NCBI GenBank assembly: GCA_019802505.1
Contig: JAFMOC010000108.1
Location: forward strand, 228,501-292,500
Source: Corydoras sp. C115
Taxonomy: Eukaryota; Chordata; Actinopteri; Siluriformes; Callichthyidae
Direction: 5' to 3'
Length of the DNA: 64,000 nt
Shown here: positions 11,022 through 23,097 of the stretch, piece by piece
Layout: each line of letters opens with the position of its first letter
Numbering within the stretch: position 1 is the first letter of the stretch
Notes under the pieces: model-generated
Told to the model about the DNA's origin: nothing
The model's input: only the letters and a program-made list of their open reading frames with translations
Database searches by the model: none
Position numbers and translations under genes: made by a program

Positions 11022-11316
11022 GCATTGTACAAATAAAAAATGTTGAAATTGTACTTTAATTTAAGTTTTAGCATGTTCAACTCTCAGCGCTGGGGATCCA
11101 AATTCGAATCTTAATCTGAGTGGAGCTTCTATGTTCTCCCGCGTGGGTTTCCTCCAGATTCTCAGGTTTCCTCCCACAATCTAAAAACATGGAGTCAAGG
11201 TAAATTGGCTCTCAATTACCCATATAGAGTGTGTTTCTGTGTGTTGTGAGTGAGTGTGCCCAGCAATAGATTGGTGGTCTGTCCTGGTTGTATTCGACGC
11301 CCCCCCCCCTCCCCAA
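11022..11316 (+). mobile_element. V-SINE, truncated at both ends, in a local duplication
   Basis: Head remnant, V-core and 3' body are present; the tail is lost at a C-run. The 5' tRNA head start is replaced by gtacaaataaaaaatgttg and following sequence, which also precedes the next copy at 11903. Confidence 0.85.
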
Positions 11317-11838
11317 TTGAAATTCAATTGATGTTCTCTTTTCATTACATGGTAAGAATAAATGGTGTCCTGGTGAAAATAATGATAAAATATTGGAACA
11401 TAATAATGTTTATGTACATTTTTCAAACATTGCTACATTTTCAGGTTTAAATATATAGAAATCATTAATAATCCCAAACACTATTAATACGGGACTCTGT
11501 ACTGCATCATGCAAATGTTCTTTATATATTATATGCACTTTTTATCAAATAAAATATTTTTTCAATAAATCCTTATTCTGCTAAAGTTTTAAATAAATTG
11601 ATATTTGAGTGTTATATTAATATTTTACATTTAAAACCTCTTTCCTGGCCAACGAAATTTGCCAAATAAATCCTATTTATTTTTAAATAAGTAGGCATTA
11701 ACAATTGATTTTCAAATGGCATAATAATCCCAAACATAAAAAAATCAGCAACATAATTCTGCATAATGACAATAAAGTTAAATCTAATCTAAATGCAAAA
11801 TGTCTCTGTTGAGCAGATATGTATGCATATTTTATATA

Positions 11839-11861
11839 TGCGTGTGTGTGTGTGTGTGTGT
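11839..11861. repeat. (TG)n microsatellite
   Basis: About 11 TG units. Confidence 0.9.
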
Positions 11862-11902
11862 ATGTCTGTCTGTAAAATCTGTAAATTTGAGATCGTATTT
11901 TC

Positions 11903-12292
11903 TGGCATTGTACAAATAAAAAATGTTGAAATTGCACTTAAATTTAAGTTTTAGCACGTTTGCCTCTCAGCGCTGGGGATTCCAGTTTCGAATCCCAATC
12001 TGGGTGGAGTTTTCATGTTCTCCCTGTGTCCACGTGGGTTTCCTCTGGGTCCTCCGGTTTCCTCCCACAGTCCAAAAACATGGATTCAAGGTAAATTGAA
12101 TGCTCTAAATTGCCCCATATAGTGTGTGTGTGTCTGTGTGAGTGAGTGTGCCTGGGTGTGATGGGCTAGATAGTGATAGTGACAGGTGCCTGGGTGTAGC
12201 CCAGTGCCCAAAATGTTCTCCCCCGGATGGGCATGGGGAACCCACCCCCCCAACGCAAGTAGAGGATTAAGTTGAAGATAATGAATGAATGA
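11903..12292 (+). mobile_element. V-SINE lacking its 5' head, second copy of the duplication
   Basis: Same unusual left junction as at 11022 (ggcattgtacaaataaaaaa, then aagttttagcacg). V-core, 3' body and the tail gataatgaatgaatga are retained. Confidence 0.88.
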
Positions 12293-12464
12293 AAATGACC
12301 ATGTATATTTAAACAGTATGTATTTTATATGATTTTAAGTAATTATAACAACAATTTATTAATTAATGACCACACAACAAGTTGGTGGAATTTGCTTCCG
12401 GTAGAGCATAAAATACTCACATCTCTGTGTCAAAAACAAATGCATAAATACAAATACAATATAT

Positions 12465-12695
12465 AGACATAGACAGACAAAAATTTTCAGATCATACATT
12501 GATTTAGTGACCGTACAGCAGTTGGAAAGAAACTGTTTTTGAGTCTGACTGATTTTGTTGGTAGGGACCCGTAGTGTCTTCCAGAAGGCATGTGTGTGAA
12601 CAAGTGATATGCAGGGTGAGAAGGGTCTGAAGTGATCTTTTTTGCTCGTTGTATGATGCGTTTTTGATACAGTGTGTCTATGGATGGGAGGATGG
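12465..12695 (-). mobile_element. LINE-derived repeat, antisense fragment
   Basis: Contains ggaaagaaactgtttttgag, cttccagaaggcatg and gggtctgaagtgatc. These words are known to me from a common teleost repeat that encodes the end of a non-LTR retrotransposon on the opposite strand. Family name not certain. Confidence 0.5.
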
Positions 12696-12699
12696 ATTA

Positions 12700-14196
12700 A
12701 TGCACAAAAGAAAGGAAAAGTGTATTAGACTCCATTAGACTGCAACTAACAGTGTCGTTTTTATTACTAAGATTACTAACTGTACTTTATTCAAGACAGC
12801 TTAAATCTTTTCAGAAGACTATATAAGTGTATTTGTTATATTTAATTAATGTTATGCAGTTATCAGACTCACTACTGATATAATGACTATGAATGCACCA
12901 AAGTTAAGTTAACTTAGATCACTTCTTTTTGCCAACTGAGATCAGAGTTCTACTAGCTGAAAAGGAGTTTATTTTTAAAACCAGCAGAGGTGGCTGTTGC
13001 AGCAGCAGTAAAAAAAATCTCTTGTATGACCTCTCAATTGTCAGTGTCCAGCTGTGTCTGTGTTGCCATCCAGGTCAGAGGCACTACCTGATCTTTTAAT
13101 ATAATGGAAGTCTTTCATGGAATTGTGCTAGCATTTGGGCCTCTCATGCTTTTCCCAGAATTGTAGCTGAATTTGTATTTTGGCATGATTGTGTCTATCA
13201 TAAAATGCTGACATAATCCCTGGAAAAAAACAACTATATACTCCTGTAAACTAGGTTATAATTACACACTGCTTTTAGTGGCAAACCTATTTTGGCCTCT
13301 TGCTTAGTTTTCCTTGTGGTTTGGAATGAGGCCATAATTTGTGATGAGCATGTCAAACTAGTGTATACATCTGTTTATATTTACATTAAACATTAATTTA
13401 TGTGGCTTGAATTTATTTCTACATAGTTGCCTATGATAGAAATCAAATTGACATTTGTTAATGTTACAGTGTATTGTACAGAATTTCAATTTCATCTGCA
13501 ATTTACGAATTCATGAAAGTATGATAGTAAGAGACTCTCTCATACAATAAAACCTACTTAAGGGTGCAGCACTCAGCACTGTCACTGAGGGGTGTTTTCT
13601 TTGAAAGCTAAGTTATTTTAGCTCCAGACATGTTTACATTTCTGTGGTCTAGTCTCGAACTTTCCCTCTTTCCCGCTTTTTTGCTCCTTCATTTTCAGAA
13701 CATAGCTGCAGGAGAACAGCAGTTCAGGCCCCACTGGATCAGACATTCCTTAAGTCTGCCAAAGACTGAAAGATAGAGTAGAAAAAAGCCACGCTGAATT
13801 AAAGAACGAGGGAGATCAAGAAGTAGAAGTGATGTAGAGATAGAGACATTTTATTGAAATGTCTAATTCCTTATTCTACAGTCTGTTACATGAATCATGC
13901 CTAAGTCAGCAGAAACTCCAAATCCAATGTGGACCAAACTTTACTGCAAAGGGCCTCAGAATAAAGCTTTTTCAGTTCAGTTTTTAATTAAAATGTTGAA
14001 TTAAACGGTTTTAGCTGTCCAGGTCAAGATGAACATGTATGATATGAATGCCCAGTGTTGTAATAGTGTGGTCTTGCCACACATCAGTTCAATTCAATTC
14101 GAGATCAGTTCTAAGATATAGATAAAAAAACAATCAATTGTAAGTTGTTATGAGTTGTTTTACTCTTAGTTGATTCTGTAGTAGTAATTATGATAG
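12700..14196. other. Unannotated intergenic DNA
   Basis: Unique sequence with no recognised gene or repeat. An acceptor-like tract followed by a short open stretch near 13690 was considered, but it has no partner exon. Confidence 0.4.
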
Positions 14197-14197
14197 T

Positions 14198-14546
14198 CAT
14201 TCATTTATTATCTTCTGCTTAATCCTCTACTAGGGTCACGGGAGGGGTCCCCATGCCCATCCAAGGGAGCATGGTCCCTAGGCAGATACACCCAGGACAA
14301 CACGCCAATTTATCGCTGGTCACATTTACTCACACAGACGCACACACAAACACACCCTATATGGGGCAATTTGGAGCATTCATTATACCTTGAATCATGT
14401 CTTTGACCTGTAGGAAAACCGGAGAAGCCAGAGGGAATTCATGTGGACATGGGGAGAACATGGAAACTCCACCCAGATTGGGTCTCAAACCTGAATCCCC
14501 AGCGCTGAGAGGCCAACGTGCTAGCCACTAAGCCACCATGCCAGCC
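14198..14546 (-). mobile_element. V-SINE, near full length
   Basis: Tail tcatttattatcttctgctt, body, V-core (slightly deleted at ctttgacctgtagg) and head ending aagccaccatgccagcc. Confidence 0.88.
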
Positions 14547-15180
14547 TGAGGAACACTGTCCTTTGTAATATTAAATAGTGTCAGGTTTCCAATGTTGGTT
14601 ATTTAGTCCACAACTGCTCAAATAGTATAATTAAGTTGATTTTTGGGTCTGCAAATAGATGTATATGCAAATGAATTCTGAAACAGTTAGATATAAATTT
14701 TATTTTAGCCTATATAACACAACCTATTAAATCCTTTGCATTGAACATGCTATTTATCATTAAGACCCAGATTTTCACATCTACACTTATTACACTTACA
14801 TAATACTATAGTGTTTCAGGAGGCATGGAAGCTCAGTTACAGTTAAAATATGTTTATTAAATGAGCTGTTCCAAATTTAAATTTACATAATTTATGATGT
14901 GTTATTAAACTGGTTATTGATATGTAAAATTGAATCATTGAACTCATCCAAAAGAAATCATTAGCCTGCAGCTTTAGATGGCCAATCCCTTAATATAGTT
15001 TATAATCACAGGCTATCCGTTTTTACATCATCCAGACTGACAGCACTTAAACAAAACTACTCTTTAGTAAATCAAAAGAGCACAATGTAATTTAACAGAG
15101 AAAGAGGCAGAGTCATTTTTTAAAAATTTGTTTCTTTCGTGGCTGGCGCCTGTATATGAGCACACTGTCAGCATGCAATT
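14547..15180. other. Unannotated AT-rich stretch
   Basis: No gene or repeat family recognised. Confidence 0.35.
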
Positions 15181-15183
15181 ATT

Positions 15184-15217
15184 CACACACACACAGACAT
15201 ACACACTCACCCACCCA

Positions 15218-15255
<38 letters not shown>

Positions 15256-15361
15256 TGGCCTGCAACATTGTGTCACATGTGTCTTCAGGCTCAATATCCA
15301 GCAACTTTAATATCTTTTGGATTCTGGCATTCAGTTCGCAAAGTGAGCCACAAAGAGTGTT

Positions 15362-15396
<35 letters not shown>
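15184..15396. repeat. Paired (CA)n and (TG)n microsatellites
   Basis: CA-rich tract 15184-15250 and TG tract 15365-15396 lie 115 bp apart in complementary orientation, so they could pair as a hairpin. Open frames across them are low complexity. Confidence 0.9.
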
Positions 15397-15397
<1 letters not shown>

Positions 15398-15399
15398 AT

Positions 15400-16000
15400 G
15401 GAGTAGAAGGAGGGATCAGGGAAAAAAGGTGCAACGTAGAGTCTAGACAGAGAAGATTGAGCAGAAGTCTGGAAGCCATTGCACTTAGCTGCATACGTGT
15501 GTGTTTAAGAAGGCCTCTCTCCAGCAAGGGATCAAATTTCACTGCCCAATTACACATGAAAAATGAGCACATTATATTTTAACCTTTTTCTGACAGGACA
15601 GGGTTGGGAGAATTTCTCTGAATAAGTCATCTTGTGGGTGTTACAGAAAGCAAATCAGCAGATCTGGCTATTTTACAGTTACAAATCTCAATAATACTAT
15701 GATCAAGCATAGCGTCAACGATGGAAAATTGCATCATGAAATGTAATCCATTCGTCAACAGACTTCTGTAGTGCAAATACAAGTATTAAACAAAGAAGTA
15801 AGCCCCAGTTGCTGAGCTACTATCTAAAAATTGCAATAAAAAATCTGTATTGTATTAATTCATTCAAACTATTATATAACAGATACACAAGAGCAAGAAA
15901 AAGTTTTGATGGATGAACTTGTTTCTATTTGTTAAATATATCACATTTACAAGTTGCCTGCAACACACAAACAAGCTGGAAAACAGGCAACATAAGATCA
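15400..16000. other. Unannotated stretch
   Basis: No gene or repeat family recognised. Confidence 0.35.
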
Positions 16001-16029
16001 ATTAAACATTTAACATACTCACCAATCAC

Positions 16030-16288
16030 CAAACATCACTTCAAAATGGTGGAACGATCTTCCCAACTCTGCAGTTTTAAGAAACTACTGAAGACGCATC
16101 TTTTTAACAAATACCTGTTGTAAAAAAAAACTAATAAAAAAATAAGGGGGGGGGGCAGGGGCACAGCAAATAACAATCAAATTACAATCAGGTTTGATGA
16201 TTTTACAGTATAGTTGATTTTCTTCTGACTTGTAATGTTCTCATTTGTAAGTCGCTTTGGATAAAAGCGTCTGTTAAATGACTAGAAT
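16030..16288 (+). mobile_element. L2-clade LINE 3' end
   Basis: Frame VERSSQLCSFKKLLKTHLF resembles the reverse-transcriptase C-terminus. A run of G, gatgattttacagtatagtt and the tail gctttggataaaagcgtctg follow. Confidence 0.85.
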
Positions 16289-16437
16289 TTTTTTGTGCCA
16301 ATGAGACTGAAAGCTAATTTTCAGGTACGTTTTTTGCCTACTCTTTGTGAAAATAAGCTGTAGTGTTTGCATACAGGACTTTTGTAACAATGAAGAATAT
16401 TGTAACCATGGAGAATTTTGTAACCACGGAGGTTCTG

Positions 16438-16700
16438 TAGGGGTGTAATGGTACAGTATATTCATTACAGACTGTTCGGTAGGAACCACATGGTTTGGTA
16501 CTCGCAGTCGCATGGACAATACAATGGTACCGAAAGGGAAATTACCAACAGACCCAAGCCGAGTTGCGAGCTACACCTTACTGCGCTTTCAAGTGGTGTT
16601 TACCTTAACGGAAAGATGAGTTTCCCATGAGGAGGTACCACATAAACACCCTCTAAATTCAGAAACTAAAGTCGGATACATCAAAATTTTCGATGCAGCA
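16438..16700 (+). mobile_element. Possible end of a hAT-like DNA transposon
   Basis: A typical terminal sequence, taggggtgtaatggtaca, is followed by CpG-containing sequence unlike its surroundings. No matching right end or target duplication was found. Confidence 0.3.
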
Positions 16701-16984
16701 CGAATTGGCCATTTAGTGATGTAAATGCTATTTCCAAATTGGCTGAACAGTTAATCAACATAATATATTAATAATAAAAAATACCTCACAGCATATATTT
16801 TTGGAAACAGTTTGAACGTGCTAACTCATACTCGAGAGAATCATCCACATTCATATCCAGAGCTAATAAAAAAACCTTAGAATCACCAATTAATCTCCTC
16901 TACTTTTAGAGTGAACATGTGCATGGTCAATCCTCCACTCCTGCGATGTGAAATCAGACAGGAACAAATCCATTACTGACCAGT

Positions 16985-17340
16985 AATCCCTCACATATCA
17001 TGGTGGTTATGTTCCAGAGATCCCGCAATGTAGCAACAGGGATTAATAATGTATTCTGATTCATATGCAGCTGTGCTAACCTTTGGTTTCAAGCATTTAT
17101 TAAAAGAGCTCAAGAATAAAAATTGGAACCCCCCCCCCAATGTACAGAAGAACTGACCGAACCTCATTTCACACCTCACCAAAAGAACTGAAATAAATAA
17201 ATTCACATGGAGAATATATTCCCAAAAATTTTGCAGACACCCCTCTATAATAAAACAAAAAAAGGATTCTGATTCATAAGCAGTGGTGGAAGACCCTGGT
17301 TTCAAGAATTTAATATAAGTGCTTGTGAATACCCCCAACT
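16985..17340. repeat. Local direct duplication, unit about 215 bp
   Basis: attctgattcata-gcag and tggtttcaag-attta segments near 17053 recur near 17268. Intervening parts are divergent. Short C-runs follow both copies. Confidence 0.6.
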
Positions 17341-17344
17341 TTTT

Positions 17345-18455
17345 TTTGCAGCATGTGTACCATTTCACCCTTTCTTAAAATACAAAAGACAACGTTGGAT
17401 TAGACAGACAGACAGGTAATTAGACAGACAGGTAATTTTATTAAAGTACAGTTGGCTGTTAAGTTAAACTTAGTGTGGGAGTAAGTGAGGTTAAGTGAAA
17501 TCCATCATTATTTTCAGGTAATAAGTATTTCTGGGTGTGACTGATGGAAGATTTTTGTTATATGGGGCAATTATGCAGTCCGAGGGTGAAAAGAAATCCA
17601 ATGCTTTAAGGCATTATAGTGAAAGTGCTGTTTATAAAAAAAACAACTAGGGCAAACAGTACTTTCTGCAATTTTGCTAAATGAATTTGTTCAACTTTTA
17701 AGGTACTAGCTCTTAAAAGGTAGATGTGAGACGTGTGATTCTAAATGGAAAAAACTATTAGAATGTTAATTTTATTTGGAATATTCAGGGAAAACCACCG
17801 TCGTTTACTTATATTCTAATCCAGCAGATGGCAGCATATTACAAATCTCTTAAAAAATAGTTGGCAGTGACAGAATATACTGTACATGCTTTTGTGATTA
17901 CTTATAGTTACCTCACTAAATTAACTGTGAGTAAGCTATTTTAAAGTAAAAATGTTAAAGTATAACTGTTAGTTTAATAAAGATGCCTTAAAATAAAACA
18001 GCACTGATTCTAACAAAATGTGCATTTTAGAAAGCTGTATTAAAGTCATTAGGAGATATTAAAAATGTGTACTGAGAGCTCAGTAAACACATTCATGGAA
18101 GAACTAAGCTGAGAAATTTGTGCCAGTCCAGTAACAACTGTGAAAACAGTTTCAGCTTAAATTCAGCTGAAACCACGTCACCACATTCTTAAATATGGAG
18201 GTGTCAAGAAGGGTTCCTCAGAGTGATACTATAGAAGAACCTTTTTGTGACATATTTTTGTTGGTGCTTGAGTAAACTGATTAATTATATAACACCACAG
18301 TGTACCCTCCACTGTAATGTTTATTATTGGAAATTCTTTGTAGCACCCACAAAAATGTTTTAAAAAACCATCCATCAAAAGCTTTCTATAAGCAATTAAA
18401 GCAACTATGGCTTTGCTCTAAAATAACTTTTTGGCACCTGTAGCTTTTGTTTGTG
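17345..18455. other. Unannotated AT-rich stretch
   Basis: No gene or repeat family recognised. A tagacagacaggtaatt word is tandemly repeated near 17400. Confidence 0.35.
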
Positions 18456-18460
18456 TCAGC

Positions 18461-18558
<98 letters not shown>

Positions 18559-18566
18559 ATTATTAT
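18461..18566. repeat. Compound (ATT)n(GTT)n microsatellite
   Basis: About 14 ATT units run directly into about 18 GTT units. The apparent poly-Tyr/poly-Cys reading frame is an artefact of the repeat. Confidence 0.95.
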
Positions 18567-18647
18567 CAAGTATTATCATATCAGAAAAATGTTACCTTTA
18601 ATTTACTTATTATGAAAGGGCTAATTTTATTTATCATCTATATAATT

Positions 18648-18937
18648 GGTGCGGTACGGTGTCTTAGTAGTTAACATGTTTACCTCTCAGTGGGAGAAAG
18701 CCCAATCTAGGTGGAGTTTCCATGTTCTCCCCGTGTCCACGTGGGCTTTCTCCGGGCTTCCTGGCTTCCACCCACAGTCCAAAAACATGGATTTGAGGTA
18801 AATTCAATGCTCTATATTGCCCCATGTAGTGTGTGTTTGTGTGAGTGTCTGTTTGTGTGAGTGCCCAGCAATATACTGGCATCCTGTCCTGCCCAGTGCC
18901 CGAATCGTTCTCCTCTCAATAAACATTGGGAACCCCC
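18648..18937 (+). mobile_element. V-SINE, lacking its tail
   Basis: Head (ggtgcggtacggtgtcttag), V-core and body through gttctcctctcaataaacat. The end is truncated. Confidence 0.85.
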
Positions 18938-19039
18938 TGTAGCTTTCCAATCAATAAATGACATTATGAACCTATAAAATGGCTGTCTCAAAATATAATA
19001 TGGGTTCTAAAGGCCCATGCAGTATAAAACATTTCTTGG

Positions 19040-19155
19040 TACAGCAGATACATCTAGGACAAGCCACCCATCCATTTCTGGTCACACACTTAATCACTAT
19101 ATAAGGGCAATTCAGAGCATCGAATTACCCTTCAATTCATGTTTTTGGCCAGTTT
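19040..19155 (-). mobile_element. V-SINE fragment
   Basis: Body pieces agatacatctaggacaa, ctggtcacacactta and ttcatgtttttgg are recognisable but degraded. Confidence 0.6.
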
Positions 19156-19225
19156 ATATTGAAAAACATGAAAAAATGTTTGTTAAAAAATGTTAGTTAA
19201 AGCAACATTTATGCCTACATCTTGA

Positions 19226-19238
19226 CTATATATATATA

Positions 19239-19291
<53 letters not shown>
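19226..19291. repeat. (TA)n microsatellite
   Basis: Over 30 TA units with one interruption, directly adjoining a V-SINE tail. Confidence 0.95.
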
Positions 19292-19294
<3 letters not shown>

Positions 19295-19558
19295 TTCATT
19301 CATTCATTATCTCCCGCTTTATCCTCTATTAGGGTCGCGGTGGGGTTCCCCATGCCCATCCGGGGGAGAACGTTGGGCAGATAGACCCAGGACAGGGCGC
19401 CAATCCATCGCTGGGCACACACTCACTCACTCACACAGACACACTCTATATGGGGAAATTTGGAGAATTCAATTGACTTGATCCATGTTTTTGGACTGTG
19501 GGAGGAAACCAGAGAACCCGGAGGAAACCCACGCGGACACGGGGAGAACATGGAAACT
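19292..19558 (-). mobile_element. V-SINE, head missing
   Basis: Tail attcattcattcattcatta, body and V-core to gaacatggaaactc, then an abrupt switch to a + strand SINE head. Confidence 0.9.
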
Positions 19559-19710
19559 CGGTGGCTTAGTGGTTAGCACATTCGCCTCTCAGCGCTAGGG
19601 ATTCCTGGTTTGAATCCCAATCTGGGTGGAGTTTCCATGTTCTCTCCGTGTCCGCGTGGGTCTCATGACCCTAATAGAGGATAAAGCAGAAGATAATGGA
19701 TAGATTAAAT
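19559..19710 (+). mobile_element. V-SINE with large internal deletion
   Basis: Head ggtggcttagtggttagcac with a complete B box, half of the V-core, then directly the tail (atgaccctaatagaggataa). Confidence 0.88.
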
Positions 19711-19719
19711 AGATAAATA

Positions 19720-20380
19720 AAGACAGAAGTGTTCAAGTCAAATTTGAACTACAAAAACCTGTAAACAATTTTAGGACACAAATATTCATTATAATGTAAA
19801 ATATATCAGTTGTTTAACCAGAAGTGTTTTTTATACTGTAAATCAAAAATTGCTACAACTTCTAGAACTTTACTATGTTCAGAAAAGCAAATATTTAATT
19901 ATATATAATAGAACTTAAGGCCAATTATTATTTTTGCCATATCCTTTTAGCAGGAGATGACATTAGAATGTGTTTATAATTAAGCATTTGTTGTATAACA
20001 AATCTTTTTGTTGTAGAAAGACTGATTTATATAACATTTATATTTACATTGTAATCTGGAGTTCCTGACTAAATCCCTGAAAGATATTGTGTTTCTAGAA
20101 AGGACAGTGTAAAAGTCTGCAAATAGACTTTTACAGTGAGCAACTATAACATACAGTAGAGACTTTTCTTATGCTGGTTTTGTGTAAATACACAGTGTGA
20201 GTAAATATTTACTTGTGCAAAGCTTGTCCGTGTGCAATATGTGTTGGTATATTCATGTGAATAGGAAGTTAAACCAGAGTCTGAGTTCATATGCATGTTT
20301 CAGGGGACAGCTCAAGCCTGTATAGTGTGTGTTGTGTGTGGGTGTGTTTATATGTGTCTGCAGTTTTATGGTTGCAGTGC
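19720..20380. other. Unannotated AT-rich stretch
   Basis: No gene or repeat family recognised. Confidence 0.35.
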
Positions 20381-20381
20381 A

Positions 20382-20383
<2 letters not shown>

Positions 20384-20447
<64 letters not shown>
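20384..20447. repeat. (GT)n microsatellite
   Basis: About 32 uninterrupted GT units followed by GA-rich sequence to 20485. Confidence 0.95.
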
Positions 20448-20448
<1 letters not shown>

Positions 20449-20489
20449 ACAGAGAGCGAGAGAGGGGCAGAGAGAGAGAGAGAGTGTAT

Positions 20490-21355
20490 GTGCGTATGTG
20501 CAAGCAAGCACATGTGCTAAGGGACTTGTTCTCTTCCCTTACGCATATTGGACAGAAGATGAAGGCCATGAGTTGCTAGGCAACAGTCAATGTGATGGAA
20601 AAAACAAAACACTAATATGAAAAGTGGAGTGTTCTGCATTTCTGAAACAAACATTTAGCCTTAGGCTTTACTTTTAAATGTTTTTAACTGAAAAAAATAC
20701 ACTGAAACATTAAAACAATAATACATATGACAAGCTTTAAAAAGAACTCATTGCATATTTCTTAATATATAGGACTTCATAATAACAAGATTATGCAACA
20801 CATCTTATAATATGACATTTTAGATGAAATAACACTTAAATTAAATTACCAAAGTCTGTTTTAATAAGAAGTTTTCTTGTGTTATATGGAGTACAGTAAT
20901 GTTCTAGAGATTAGAGGGGAATTTGGTCAATAGCCTTGCTGCATTTACCTCTTGTGCTTTCTTGCACAAGGAGGTCACTGACTTTAAAGAGATTTTATAT
21001 AACTGTACATCTTTTGTGCATGATTTAACATTTTAGAAAGACATTGGGTAAATCAGTAGTCACCAAATAGTCCTGGAGATTGATTGAATTTTTGGGTTTA
21101 CATACAATACCACTCCTGTTCTGAAGTATTTTATCTTACTTTATTGTATTTTACCAGCAGCTAACATGCTACTTGTGCTTAACTAACACTCATGCACACA
21201 AGTCTAATCATAGAAAAAGAGCGGCTGTGGTAGCTTGTGGTTAAAGACATAGAACAAGAGAAAAAGAACTCTAAAAGATTCACAATTCACAGTTTACAAC
21301 ATAATGTTGTCAAAATGTTCACGTAATCTGTGGAAAGTTCAGTCTATGAAGTTCA
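20490..21355. other. Unannotated AT-rich stretch
   Basis: No gene or repeat family recognised. Confidence 0.35.
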
Positions 21356-21359
21356 AGGC

Positions 21360-21605
21360 CAGGTGCTAAAGCCATCATCTATCATGGTATAGGGTGCAAA
21401 AATGGAATCAATTAGGTGACTTGTATAAGTGCCACATAATGTAAGTTCTACACAGTGTGACTATATATTTACAGTTTTCTACTTGAAACGCAAGAAGTAG
21501 CATGAAAAGAAAAATTAAAGTAACATTGACCAAATACTGCCGAACAGTTAAAATGCTGTATTAAGCAAGGGACAAAAATATTTACTTACAAATATATAAC
21601 ATTAA
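21360..21605 (+). repeat. Segmental duplication, copy 1
   Basis: About 240 bp closely resembling 23098-23335. Shared words include aggtgctaaagcca, tgtataagtgccaca, caagaagtagcatgaaaaga and ttaagcaagggacaaaaa. Confidence 0.88.
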
Positions 21606-21639
21606 AAGGTGTTTTTTTTAATTTCGTGTTATGTTAAAC

Positions 21640-21795
21640 TGTTCTCTTTAAAGAATAGTCTGGGACTGTTTTTTATTCCCTGTCTTTTCCTTTCCCAATG
21701 TATTCCTTCTGATCTTTCTCACTTTTTGAATTTCCCTGTGGTGGGATTAATAAAGTATCATCAATCAATCAATCAATCAATCAATTAATCAAGCA
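21640..21795 (+). mobile_element. Non-LTR retrotransposon 3' tail with (TCAA)n
   Basis: ttccctgtggtgggattaat, then aaagtatcatcaatcaatca. This is the usual 3' end of a LINE that terminates in a simple repeat. The coding part is missing. Confidence 0.6.
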
Positions 21796-21799
21796 ATCT

Positions 21800-22480
21800 A
21801 ATTGCTAGAGCCCTTAGCCAGTATTACAAGAAGAACTGTCATGCTACTGTAATAGATGTAGCCACACGAGTTTGGTACTGCAAATGTGTCTTGGATTGTA
21901 ATGGTGCGTTTTTCCTAGAAATGCATTGAAGTTAATTACAAATCAAACTGTAGAGTTTAGAGTTTATAAAATCATGCAGCTGAAGTCAGTAAGACCCAGC
22001 ATCTATGGAAGAGTATGTACTGTGTGTCACCTGCCAAGAAAGAAATATTTAGCTAAATATTTAAAATATTATTTCTGCTAAATGTGTATTTATATGTGTT
22101 ATCAGATCACATCATAATGTCAATAAATCATACACTGATCAGTCATAATCTGAGGGACATCTGTGCTAAACTACTATTTTAAGTAATTCATTTTACCTCT
22201 GCATCCAGAAATGCAACCTGAAAATCTTAACTTTTTAGACAACAATATCCATATCCAGAGACACCATAAATATCTCCTGTTTATAAGGCCTGATAATGTT
22301 TCATTTTAGTAAAAACATGTGCTGTACTTCATATTATAGCTTGTTTTTTGTTCGTTTGTTTATTGGTGGGGGTGTTTCGAGTGGAACACTGAGTTCTTAA
22401 TGGCTAACATTGAGAAGCTTTCTTTACAATATGAGGAAGATCAGACTTCATTACAACATGAGGAATTGATTGTTTTTGTT
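21800..22480. other. Unannotated AT-rich stretch
   Basis: No gene or repeat family recognised. Confidence 0.35.
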
Positions 22481-22489
22481 ATTGAAATG

Positions 22490-23062
22490 ATTATTGTAAT
22501 GCGTTGTCTCCCAGCTTCCACAATCAGGTCTCTACAATTCAGAACTCAGTAGCCCAACTTGTATTCAACCAGCCCAAACGAACTCATGTCACTCCACTAC
22601 TCATTTCTCTCCATTGGCTCCCTGTAGCTGCTCGCATTCAGTACAAGTCACTGACTCTGGCCTACAGGACCATTTCTGGATCTGGCCCCCTTCACTCTAT
22701 CTTTTCAAAACACACTAAGGCTTGTTCACTTCACTCTAGTGATGATTGTCGCCTGGTGATTCCACCTCACCGAGGAGCTAATTCTCATCCCGTGGCGTTC
22801 ACCACTGCAAAATGGTGGAACGATCTTCCCAATGATCTTCCAGTCACTTAACATTTTTAAGAAACTACTGAAGACGCATCTTTTTAACAAACACCTGTAG
22901 AAAAAAAAGGGGGGGGTGCAGGATCAGACAATGATGAAGTTTGATAATTCTACAGTGTAGCTGGATTTCTCCATAACTACTGACATGTGGTGTTCTCAAT
23001 TGTAGGTCGCTTTGGATTAAAGCATCTGCTAAATGACTAAATGTAAATGTAAATGTAATGGC
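22490..23062 (+). mobile_element. L2-clade LINE: reverse-transcriptase C-terminus and 3' tail
   Basis: The longest LINE piece in the window. The open frame at 22504-22851 carries LHWLPVAARIQYKSLTLAYR, then PHRGANSHPVAF and WWNDLP, the conserved C-terminal block of L2/CR1-type ORF2. The 3' UTR (gatgaagtttgataattcta, gctttggattaaagcatctg) and tail atgtaaatgtaaatgtaatg follow. The 5' end is truncated, as usual for LINE copies. It sits between the two segmental-duplication copies. Confidence 0.92.
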
Positions 23063-23097
23063 TAACATGCTGGGAACCATCCAGACTGTCATCAGTG

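Noticed and set aside
13680..13780. Acceptor-like tract and short open stretch as an upstream exon
   Set aside because: No donor, partner exon or recognised peptide.
18447..18674. Poly-Tyr/poly-Cys frame
   Set aside because: Product of the (ATT)n(GTT)n microsatellite.
20253..20620. Long frames over CA/GT repeats
   Set aside because: Low-complexity microsatellite translation only.
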